A DNA stretch of 64,000 nucleotides from Tretioscincus oriximinensis (lineage: Eukaryota; Chordata; Lepidosauria; Squamata; Gymnophthalmidae): positions 2,001,473 to 2,065,472 of the forward strand of contig JAJVDF010000018.1 of assembly GCA_022410635.1 (NCBI GenBank), in the 5' to 3' direction. How positions within the stretch are numbered: position 1 is the stretch's first letter; each line of letters starts with the position of its first letter. Below, piece after piece: positions 1 through 11,000 of this stretch. The notes under the pieces were generated by a model. The model worked only from the letters and a program-made list of their open reading frames with translations. It was not told where the DNA came from and did no database searches. The position numbers and the translations under genes are program-made.

Positions 1-1160
1 TGTAAAGCTCCTCGAGTCCCTTCGGGTGAGAAATGTGGGGTATAAAAGCTCATTTCTTCTCCTCCTTCTACTTTTCCAATCATGGGCAATGCAAAAAAGT
101 TAGACTTCGATCAGGAGTAACTTGGAGGAGTAGAACAAACACACCTGCATGCATGTTTAGTTTACTTTGTTTTTATTATTGTTTGATTATCGTTGACTGA
201 GGTTAGTTATCTTTATAACTAAAAATGTAATAAAATGAAAAAAGGTTGCAGGGTATGTTCTGTTGCAAAAGTCATGTCCTTAGGAATTTCAGAGACTCGC
301 TGCTATTAGGATTACACTGGTTAATAGCATGTGGGTGGTTCACATTCTCCTGCAGGCCCAGAATTCCAGTAAGAAATATGGGGAGGACTGAAACTTATGC
401 AATAGGCTGCTCAGCCATAAATATGTACACAGTAGTTGCTGCGACCCATATGTCTGATAACCTTAAAAACTAACAGTTTTTCTCTGTTATGGCCCTCTTT
501 TCCACTACCAAAATAGCACAGCTAAGAGCTGGATGTATTTTTTTGCCATTTTTTCTGGAACTGCTATAGTCCATGAACAGATACAGAAATGTAAAAATGC
601 TTTTAATATGAGTCGATCAGTAACCTCTTTTTTCTTTTTCTTTTTGCTTATAGTGGTTCTTTAGGGAAGAAAAAAACCTTTAGGGAAAAATACATCAGAT
701 TTTCAGTGGTTAGCCATTCAGGTGGATCAGAAAGACACAAAGATCTCTCTACTGTGAATGGGAGAAGAAAAATAAAAAATTGAGAGCATAACGCCATTGA
801 TGTCATCTTTTGTCATTTATGATTAAGGCCAACATCATTTGTGTGCATTAACGTATCATTTAACAAGAATAAAACTGTGTGTTTATCTCATGGAGCTGTA
901 TGAGGACACTTCTCTGCTTAAAATAGGAACCAAGAGTCTAAGGCCCCATTCAAACGAGTGGGTTAAATGCAAAATTTATTTTAAATCCGGATTAACCCAA
1001 TCGCACCTCTGGCCTCACATTACTGCATTGAGCATTTATTTTGCAGCTGCATGAACTCATGGTGTGTGAAATTTTCCAACTGGCTGTCCTTCCTGGCCTC
1101 TTCTTGTATTGATAGTCTCCCTAAAAATCTAGTACAGGAAGGATTGACTGGTCAGCCTCT

Positions 1161-1330
1161 AAAGTCCAGCAAAGGGGGCTTGTTGCAAGAGACTTCCAAG
1201 ACAAAAAAGGCAGATGGGAGATGTGTCTAAGCTCTTGCTGCTTGCCTTTTTCTTGTAGCCTCTTAAGTGCTACAAGCCCCCTTTGCTGGACTTTATAAAT
1301 TAAGACTAACACTGCTATTTATCTGAAATG
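1161..1330. repeat. Foldback-type repeat (AAAGTCCAGCAAAGG arms)
   Basis: AAAGTCCAGCAAAGGGGGCT at 1161 is mirrored by its reverse complement at 1271-1294. The right arm is followed by the tail AGACTAACACTGCTATTTAT, ending near GAAATG. The same arm and tail recur at 5220 and 20984, and the tail alone at 11605 and 21914. Internal sequence between the arms (about 80 bases) is unrelated to that of other copies. Confidence 0.7.
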
Positions 1331-2226
1331 TTCAGTCTATATTGTTTTCCAGGTGTTGCTGGACTCCTTGCCACTGACCAGCCTGAGTAAGGGTCATCTA
1401 GAAGACCAGAGATTTTAATTCTTAGGCCCTAAAGCCTTAGATGTTTCCTTGAACAGTCAATATTATTGCACACCTCAAACCACTTGGAATGAATATGTTA
1501 TCTGGAGAAAATAATATATATTCCTGGATACAGGTGAGCAAAAGGCCATTAAGGATAACTGAGTGGGGTTTCTGTACTAGGGTGTGTAAAATAACTTTCT
1601 TAAACTACAGGATTTGAAATGATTCACATATAGAAAGATATTACCATAGACTTAGCATCAGTCTTAAGAAGAAAGGATATTATTTCACAATATAAGAACT
1701 TCAGAGGGTGCCATATGTAATCCAAATTTACCTGGGTTTTTACATAATTGTAATCTTTATAGGCTAAGCTTGTCTTGCTTTTGTGGGGGAATTAATTTTT
1801 CTGATACTTTCTATTTTTTTAAACTGTAATTTTATTAATTTTGATATAACAATAACCATTTTTCATTAACAAGAGTGAATATTGGTCTTGGCCTCACCAA
1901 AATTTAATCCAGCTTCTCTCCACTTTCAGAATGGAAAAAACACTTATTTAAGTTTCAGAGGACTGTTTCCTGATAATAACATTTAAATAAACTGAGAAAT
2001 TAAGCTGACAAAAAACCCAGCAGCAAAGTGAAATTTTCCTTCCACATTATCATAGGATTCCCACATAAAAACCGGGATAGAACTTTGCACCTTGAATAGC
2101 TATGGAAGAGAGCAGGTGCAGCATCCAATCCCTGCAGAATCAGCGGGGGTGTGGATTATGGGTCAGGTTTTTTTTACATCCCTTCAAAGTGCAGCCTTCT
2201 GTTCTGGATTCTATCTGACAAGCCTA

Positions 2227-2730
2227 CATAAGAACATAAGAACATAAGAAGAGCCATACTGGATCAGGCCACAGCCCATCGAGTCCAGCATTCTGTGTCA
2301 CACAGAGGCCCACCAGATGCACCTGGGCAGTCCGAACAGAGGAAAGCAAAATATGCTGTTCCTGTTCGTGACTCCCTGCAAATGGTATTTCAAGAGTCCT
2401 GCCTGTTGCTGCATCCTAGAGGCAACATCCAGACATCCATCCTAGTATCCATTTATACCTTTGGTGTCCATAAACCTGTCTAGTCCTGTCTTGAAACTAT
2501 CCAAGCTGTTAGCTACCACTACCTCTTCAGGAAGTAAATTCCACAGGCCGATGACCCTCTGGGTGAAGAAATACTTTCCTTTGTCTATTCTCACTTTTCT
2601 ACCCATCAGTTTCAAGGAGTGCCCTCTGGTCCTTGTGTTGTGTGATAGAGAAAACATTTTTTCTCTATTCACCCTGTCGATCCCATGCATGATTTTGTAC
2701 ACTTCAATCAGATCACCCCTCAAAGCCTAG
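2227..2730 (-). mobile_element. CR1 LINE 3' fragment
   Basis: On the - strand this translates to [20 protein letters not shown] CR1 reverse-transcriptase C-terminal sequence (residues [20 protein letters not shown], then [19 protein letters not shown]), followed by a 3'UTR. The element ends in tandem AAGAACAT/TTCTTATG units, the CR1-style 3' terminus. It is 5' truncated. The frame is largely open, so the copy is fairly young. Confidence 0.85.
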
Positions 2731-3686
2731 TGGATGTTGGAGTTACATGTCAAAAGAAAACCGCTTTATTTCCATGCTCTGCAGATGGACTGAACCTGAA
2801 TTACAAAACTGGCTGGAGAGGTATAATGATGGGTCTGGAAACAGAATGAAATGACCCAAAAAGAAATCCTTGCTAAGCATCAGTGAGTGAAGCAGCTGTT
2901 TCTGGCGGCCTCCTTAAGAGTTAAGAAAAATGGGCGTGACGATGTCTGCATCAGCGACTCCGCCTCCTCACTTCACCTTCCTTACATGGCTATAGCAGAC
3001 AAAGCAGTGTGGGAGACAGGCAGCCAGTCATAGCAGCATTTAGAGTGTCTTCGTTGGTGCTATTAAATAAGCCTTTGGGTCTCTGAAGAAAGGGGCCCCA
3101 ACAGCTTCGAAATAAAAATAAACAGTAAGAAATTTCCGGAACGTCCCCATCAAAAATTGGAAAGGTAAAGAGCTGGGAAGCAGCTTGGTGCATTTGAATT
3201 GCTTTGCTGTTTATTTTCTCCTGAAAGCGGGACGTGGTTGCATTTCTTCATTGGTCACCTCTAGGTGCTCTGAGATGGGTGTGATGCTGCTGGTTCAGTC
3301 CCTGCTAGGAGGGCGTCCCAGTGACTGTGGGATGCTCCGGTGTGAATGGTATTTGAGGGTGCCTAGCTAGGAAATGTGCACAGGGATGCTCCGCTCGCCT
3401 CACCTTAGGGACGGAAGATGAGTTTTATCGGTTGCAGCCCAGCAGGATGGAAAAACCTCTGGAAGGCAGCATGATGTGGCATACAGGCTGCTGATTCAAT
3501 ATTTTGGAGGAATTCCAGTTTTTCTCACCTCCTGTAGGAAACATTTTTGATACACTGGGATTGAAGGCTGCTTGAGGGGTACAGAGGTGCAAGACCGTCT
3601 TCCTGCAGCTATTTACAGGGTCTCCCAGGGACTGAATATAAGGGTTTTTGGGTGATATAGCCACTCTCTTGTGTTCTTNGCCCCAT

Positions 3687-3851
3687 CCCCACTGAGCCTT
3701 ATTTTGGGCTCCATCTCAGAATAGAAGCCTGCCATCTACATGCCAGTGCAGACTATGGCAGGCCCCGAATGGACCCTGCCATAGTCTACACTNNCATGTG
3801 GGTGGCCAAGCTNTGTACTGAGATAATAACCCAGAATAAGGCTCAGTGGGG
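3687..3851. mobile_element. Palindromic MITE (CCCCACTGAGCCTTATT termini)
   Basis: Terminal inverted repeats of 22 bases, starting CCCCACTGAGCCTTATT and ending AATAAGGCTCAGTGGGG, differ at one position. The centre is also partly palindromic (CTATGGCAGG/CCTGCCATAG). It contains no ORF. Related copies occur at 33019-33610, about 38360-38455, and more diverged at about 4455-4570. The superfamily is uncertain because no clear target-site duplication was seen. Confidence 0.7.
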
Positions 3852-4454
3852 ACACTTGTGTAATAATCTGGGATCTCACTCATTGTCGGGAACGTTTAAT
3901 GGAGGGTTGGAAAGCATTCTGGCACAGTGATTTTAAAAGTAACAGTATTTAGGAAATAGTGCCAGTTCTACAAAAATTCTACAGATTCCATATGATCAAG
4001 CAGTCAATATCTGTATTTGTATCCAGCCAAAAGCCTTTGACATTTTTTTAAATCCTCTTTATTCCAGAAAATCAAGTCTGACGTGATGGTTTCTATTATG
4101 TGGTACAGGCAGTGCATTGTGGCCCTTATCTCCTAGATAGTCATGTTTTCTTAGAACAGGTAATACTATTGAGTGCACTTGTTTCTTGTAGATATTACTG
4201 ATACTGAGACTTGTGGTTTCTTCTCTAGAAAAGCCTTAGAATTTGATTCTGTTTGCAGAAAATACAAGAGGACATTGCAGTTTCATGCAGTTTGGTTTAG
4301 TCAGAGTTTAATCTCAATAAAGCTAATCCTTGTAAGGGCTAACTTGGTCTAACAGAAATAGAACTTGACCTTAACTTGATACAATTCCCCCTTTATCTGT
4401 CATTGTTTTTACAAATCTCCAACTCAGACCTTTTCCATTTTGGTTCTTTTTCCA

Positions 4455-4570
4455 GGCTATATTCTAGAAATAGAGACTTGCTACCCACATGGTAGTGCAA
4501 ACAGTGGTACGTCCCAGTACTATGTAGATGGGAAGTCTCTCTTTTGGAATATATTTCAAAATAAAGTCCT
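4455..4570. repeat. Diverged copy of the 3687-type palindromic element
   Basis: The stretch GACTTGCTACCCACATGGTA and its imperfect mirror around TATGTAGATGGGAAGTC resemble the inner palindrome of the element at 3687-3851. The ends read GGCTATATTCTAG and TTCAAAATAAAGTC. It is decayed and the boundaries are approximate. Confidence 0.4.
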
Positions 4571-4858
4571 CAGACTCAGTGCAGACAAGATCTCTGCAGT
4601 GGAACAATATGAGTGTTAGAAATTGGTCTGAGTTTCAGGCTGCAAAGTGAAGTGTAGAATTGTAAGTTTATTTAGTGCGTTTTTAACGCAAGATGTTTTT
4701 CAATTGTCCTCTGTTGACTAGGTAGCTCAAAGAACCTTTGTTATAACAGCTGAAGTAAACCATCACCCCAGAAGATCACCCTCCACCTGTAGATTCATTG
4801 TGAAGGATCTCACTTACAGAGCCCTCATGTCTGCTCCGCCCTCTGTGTCTTTGGCCAG

Positions 4859-5090
4859 CTGATGAAGATGGAAGTTCTGCGTCGCTCTTCCGTCTTTGCT
4901 GCAGAAGTGATGGAAGTGTTTGATCGGACACCCACTGACAAGGAGCTTGTATCTCAAGCCAAGGTGCTCTGCAGAGACTATATTCACTCCAGGTTGATCC
5001 GGGCTGGAATTGGATGGAATAAACCCGAGCACAATGTGCCTGTTCCGGGGGGCAAGTTGGCAGAGGTATCTAGCGTGCTTCTTAGATTAG
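4859..5090 (+). CDS. BOK: BOK coding exon 1 (start codon, N-terminus to BH3)
   Basis: The exon opens after a ggccag acceptor and closes at G|gtaagt, phase 1. Two in-frame ATGs occur, at 4862 and 4868. I chose 4868 because [13 protein letters not shown] matches the family N-terminus; the upstream ATG would add only MK. The exon encodes the alpha-1 region, the segment [25 protein letters not shown], and the first part of BH3 (VSSVLLRLG). The BH3 motif is interrupted by the following intron. The few bases before the ATG (4859-4867) are 5'UTR, so at least one upstream non-coding exon is expected. Confidence 0.96.
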
Positions 5091-8000
5091 GTAAGTAGCA
5101 GAATACTTAAAGCTGGAGAGTGGCAGTTTGGGGAATGGACACTGAGGAATGTCCTGCTTGCTACCAAAGTAAAACTGCCCCTGAAATTTGCTTATTTCTA
5201 GAAAAACACACAAATTATATCCAGCAAAGGAGCTAGCAGCACTTTGAGACTAACTTGAGAAAAGTGGTTGGCATAAGCTTTCATAGACAGGTCTACTTCT
5301 TCAGATGCAAGAAGTAGACCTGTCTACGAAAGCTTATGCCAACCACTTTTCTCAAGTTAGTCTCAAAGTGCTGCTAGCTCCTTTGCTGGACTTTCTGCTA
5401 GACTAACACGGCTATTTCTCTGAAATTGACACAAATTATATGTTCATGTAAAATTACAATCTCTGTAAAAGACAATCTCTGCTCACATAAGATACCAAAA
5501 GGAGCAGGGAGAAAGTAAACTCAAAACATTTACTTGGTGATGAAATCGGTGGAGAAAAATCTCCTGGAATAATAATGAAATTAAAAAGTCATCAAAGCAG
5601 CTACATGGAACTGCAATGCTGCTTCTGCTAGTTTTTCAAGAACTGGAAACAAAAGTCCCCATAAACAGCTTAAAGATAAATTAATAGCTAAAATTGCTGC
5701 CTGCATTGGGACCGGTATATAGACCTGGTGCCAACAACAGTTTCCAATTTCTTATCTTCAGATAGAATTCTTGTTTCAGGTTTTATGGGCAGTTGTATTT
5801 CTGCCTGCTTTTCTGTGCTGAATTTTCACGATGATAAGTACTTGTTCAAAAGCTTGAATGCCTAGCAGCTTGATGAGNTAGTAGTAGAAGAAGAACTGGG
5901 TTCTTATACTCCGCTTGTCTCACCTTTCAAGGGTATTTTGCCCAAAGGCTGACATTCTATCTTCCCCACCAGGCTGTGATGGTTCCTATTTATCTACATG
6001 CAGTCACTTACAATTTCTTGCAATTCTTGCTTTTGAATAGCTAGGTTGGCTAGAGCTACAGGCTAGTGGAAGGTGCTCACTCCTCCCCACGTCTGACATG
6101 ATCTTCCAGATAAGAGACCGTTTCCTTAGCGATTGAGCTATTTGTGCCTATTGTAGTAGCAGCAGCAGTCCTAGTGTGAAGAAAGTGAACTGAGAGATGT
6201 TGCTGAGCTGGGCTTCTGGGAAATGCAGTCCAAACAGCAGCCAGCCTCTGCTGTCCAGCCTGCGTGGGCCTCTGCAGACTACAGCTGCACTGCAGCTAGC
6301 CCTGGATGGGAGGATGCCCTCTTAACCAATCTGCTCCCAGAAACATCTTTTCTGTTAATAGGAACTTGCCTGGGGGACTCATCTATATAGCATTGGGATT
6401 GATTGAAGGAAAGCCACAACTGGAAGTGGGGTGGACTGTTTCCATATCCATAAAGTGGCACTTCATATGTGACAAAGGGTATCTGAGGCAGCTAGATGAA
6501 GAAATTTGAATCTATATATTAGAGGTTTCAAAAAGCCTCTTTAAATTACCATTTATCATAAAACATTCTCTGCTTCATTCATGTCTCCTGAATATGATCA
6601 GATTTTTTCATTTGATCCGATACAAGACATTTCTGCCATGTATACAGTCTTAATCACAAAGCCATTTCTGTTCTATAAGGCAGCTAAAATTATACATACA
6701 ATATTTATATTGTGCTATATAAGTAGTCCACCCCACCATCTTTTATTATTCCAAACATTTTATTGCGTACATTGAACATCTGTCCAGCTCTGTGATTCTT
6801 TTGGTTTAAGAGCAGCATGTAAATCAATTGAATAAATAGATAACGGATAATGTGCAACTATCTCTCTTCATGGTCTATTTTTATTCCTATCACTTTGAAC
6901 ATAATAGAAGGCCTAGTAGATCAGGCCACAGTCTATCTGGTNTACCATCCTGTCTTGCACAGTAGCCTACCAAGAATTTGGGGTCATCAGCAAGCTTGCC
7001 AATGCCATTGATCATGTTGCCTTCAGATCNTTTATAAATACCAGTATATTAAAAAGCACCAATCCTAGGACTAGCATTGTGAAAATGTTAATTTATGCTT
7101 ACCTTCTGTTTTTCATTCCTGGCCTAAATGCTGAGAGACTTTATCAAAATCTAAGCTGATATCTACTGGATCACATTTAGCCTTGTTAACACCTTCAAAA
7201 AACTAGAACATTAGTTACATGAGATTTTCCCTTGCAGAAACTGTATGTGCTCTCTTTGAGAAAGACATACACTTGGAAATTTTATCTCTATAAATAAGAC
7301 GCTCATCGGTGAATCCAACAGTCGAAGGCCTACCAAGATCTGCCATTAGCCTTTATGGACCAGTGGCAGGACTTTGACCTTTGNACTCAGCTTGCATGCG
7401 CCCATGGTGATAGCACCATAGGCTACCGGCTGTCCTCTTAACAAGGTGGAGAGGACGACATCCAGCACCTTGTCCAAATCTGCTGCTGCCAGCTTCCCCT
7501 TCCGCACCCTGCCTTAATGAATTTTTGCAAATTCTGTTTATGTATCAGATGAAAATACTACTATAGATATTGCTGGGGGGGGGGGGTGTTACATAAATTC
7601 TGTTCACTTCTGTGTTCACATTTCCCCCAACTGCAACATTAAAGTTGTGTTCACATATAGGGGGGAAATATAGCCCAGAAACTCCCTAGAAGTTAGAATG
7701 TATGATTCTTGTGTTCCTTTTCCCATATTTAATCTACATTTTCTAGCCTAGAAGATTTGTTTATGAGGAAAAAGGCTAATTGAATGATACCATCAGCAAA
7801 CCATCTCTAGGTTGCCTCAGAATGCTTTTTTAAACTGCATGTGAATACAGTATAATGCTGGTGAATCCTTGTCTCCATCAAATTTGCAAGAGCAAAAGAA
7901 ATCATTCAAGGGATGATTTCAAGTGCATACTTTAGCATACGTGAATGAACCTTCAATCATTAGTTAGCCTAGTAATTTTGTCATTTTAATTTGCTTTAAA

Positions 8001-11000
8001 TTGCTTGAGTGTAAAGTTTTGTTGGGTTTATAGTTATGCAACTAATCTCCCTTGATGCTCATACTTTCAGACCCGTGTCTAGGTGCAGATGATTTCTCTG
8101 TTTGCAAAGGTTTCTCTTGAGGTTGATAATAAAATCTAGAGTCAGAAATAAGTGTGATAAAGACAGTCCCACCGGGGCAGAATTTGTGGATTTTAGTCTT
8201 TCCGTTTTTCTCTTCTGATTTTCATTTTCTCTCAATGTTTAGTTACTTCCTTGTTTTTCTTGGTTAATGTTGTTCCCCTCATCTCATTTCTGTATACCTC
8301 TGTTTTTCTAGCGTTCATTTCATCCTTTTCAGTGTCCCTCCATTACTGCTTAATTTTCTCAAAGAAAAGCCAGGGTGTGGGACAGCAATTTTTTTATATG
8401 TGGGTGGTAAGTATTCCAAAGTGCTCTAGTGTAACGCTTCAAAAGTCTCCTTGACAACAGTTGTTGGTTGTTGTGCCCTGATTAGGATTTAGCTGATGAA
8501 TACAATAGTTTGGTATTCCCTGTAAGTCATTCTGCTTGAGGGACTTATGTCCATATCCAGGCTTACACTCCCTTTTGTAATAACTATATAGAGTTTCGGA
8601 AGTGACACCGTATTTCTGCACTTTTTCAACAGGGTTTCAGAAAGTCTGAGGTTCTAAGTTTTATAATTTCTGCCAACTAGTGTAGCAAGTCAAACCTGTT
8701 CTAGTAGCAGTAAAATGCCTGGGGAATACCTTNTTTTTGCCTGAAGTTGCAATTTTCCAGATTTACCCAATCATTCATTGTTTATTTGAAAGTATTTTTG
8801 TAGCCCTTCCTGACCAGTTTCCCCAAATTTAGAATTAATTAAAATTTGTTGAGCACTTCTGAGTCATGGTCAACCCTGGTTGACTGTATTGGATCCTCTA
8901 TACAGAAATAGTTTGACATTTCCTGTTTCTGAGAAGTGGACTAGAGATTGAACCTGCAACCTTCTGCTTTCTAGAGGCATTTTGTACAGACATTTTTTAC
9001 AGTGTGTTGTTGAATCAGACTGAAGTTTTATTTGGTATCCTGCTTTGCAAGTGCCACGGAAAGTCCCCTAAAGGATATCAAGGTAGTGGCACTTGCGAAT
9101 TGACAGCAACAATGAATTTTGAAAGGTTTATTGTGATCTCATTTGTTTAATATAATGCAGAACATGCACAAAACCCATAAAGTTTTGCACTTACAGAATT
9201 TTCCTGAAATGAAGGGAAATTGACTCACACTTCATGAAAACTGTGAGACTGAGGTTTGTATAAAGTGGCACAGATTTTGTGATGGGCATAGCAGATAGTG
9301 TGGCCATATCTTGGCAGCCCAAAACCGGGACGGGGGTGCGTGCACGCGCGCGCGCATATACGGACGCTTGTAGTGAGACAGGCAGAACCACAAGTGTCCG
9401 TGTGTGTGCGCACGTGCGTAACTGCTCCAATGCTGGAGGCGGGGTTTCGCATGCCTGCTAGCATGCCAACTCGCCTCTAGTGGAGGAAAAACGCCTGGGT
9501 TTGTGACAGGAGACCAGAGCTGGAGGTGAGTTGACTCGCTTTGCAAGCAGGTGTGTGAAACTCCGCCTCCAGCATTGGAGCAGCTACAGCACGCTCCGAG
9601 GTCCCTTCCAGGACCCCGGAAAGCGTTGCCAGCCCGCAGCCATCAGCTCTGACGGCTGCTTTTCCTTTAAAATCCTGCATTTTTACATTCCCCCAATGCA
9701 GCATCGGGGAATGTAAAAAGCCGGGATTTTAACTTAAAACCCGGAGGGGACTATATTTTGGTCCCCCAAACCGGGATTGTCCTGCTTTCCCGGGTCGTAT
9801 GGCAACCCTAATAGCAGGACAGTGATGCAATTCAAGCAGTTTGTACACCAGAAGATAAATATGATTGTATTGTGCTAGAAACACTTCTTATTTGGAAGGC
9901 ACTGATATTTGTGATCTGAGGATGAAGGACCATATATGAACAGCACACATCTTACCTTTATAGCTGGAGCAAGAACTCTGGCTGTGGATGAGGCCAGAAT
10001 TGCCATGAAGCTTACCATGACAATATTTAACTATAATATTTCCTGTTCTTTCTTTCCAGCTTGTTATCATAGAATTATTCCAAGTATAACTGTACCAACT
10101 GTTTGTTTTTTCTTCAGCGAAATCGTGAATGGAAGTCATGATTTGTTTTTGAATGACTTCTTGCGAGTTGTTAGGAAAATCAGTTTATTACTCCTGGTTC
10201 TCCTGTTATGCCAAACTAAACTTCATGGCTTGTTTTTCTTTGCTACAGGCAGGGTACAACAAAGCAAGCATATTTCTAACAAATTGAGGCTGAACCCTGA
10301 CAAGACGGAAGTGCTATTGGTAAAGGGATCCCGTGTCCAGAAACTTGATAGACNCCCGGTTCTTGATGGAGCAGGTTTGCTCCAGAAGGAACAGGTGCGT
10401 GATCTGGGGGTCCTTCTAGNCTCGTCANTGTCACTTGAAGGTCAGGTGGCAGCGACAGCTAGAACGGCCTTTTCCTATTTACGATTGGTCCGCCAGTTGC
10501 GGCCGTTCCTGGACAGGGGGTCCTTGGCCATGGTTCTTCATGCTCTGGTAACCTCCAGATTAGACTACTGCAATGCACTCTACGTGGGGCTTCCCTTGAA
10601 GACGGTTCGGAGGCTGGAGCTAGTGCAGAATGCAGCAGCCTGTCTTCTATCGGGTGTGTCTGGCCGGACGTCCATTACGCCGGTCCTCAAAGAACTGCAC
10701 TGGCTACCTATTCGCTACCGAGCCCAATTCAAGGTGCTTATACTGACGTATAAAGCCCTAAACGGTTTGGGTCCTGAATACTTGAGGGAACGCCTTTTCC
10801 CATATAGTNCTGCCCGGTCTCTGCGATCAGAAGGAGAGGGCCTTTTAGTTGTCCCCTCCTGCTCTAAGATAAGGGGGGCGGGGGCGCGGGGAAGAGCCTT
10901 CTCGGTAGTGGCCCCGATATTATGGAACGGCCTCCCCCCGGAAGCACGCCAAGCGCCGTCTTTACTATCTTTTAGGCGCCTGGTAAAGACCTGTCTCTTC

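Larger units (their letters stand above)
1..4858. other. BOK 5' flank or first intron
   Basis: No host coding exon is recognised. The stretch holds a foldback-type repeat (1161-1330), a CR1 fragment (2227-2730), a palindromic MITE (3687-3851) and a diverged relative of it (about 4455-4570). A slightly GC-richer patch at 2890-3420 has CCAAT/GC-box-like words but no convincing CpG island, so I do not call a promoter. The BOK first exon and promoter probably lie upstream of base 1 or in this patch. Confidence 0.6.

Noticed and set aside
2890..3420. BOK promoter or CpG island
   Set aside because: Only modestly GC-rich with few CpG; no clear first exon with a donor could be defined.
5220..5390. 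Hairpin as a microRNA precursor
   Set aside because: The stem is far longer and more perfect than an animal pre-miRNA, and its arm is a dispersed repeat.
9191..9546. Ala/Arg/Thr-rich frames on both strands
   Set aside because: They arise from alternating CpG-rich sequence inside the hAT-like element and are open in several frames at once.
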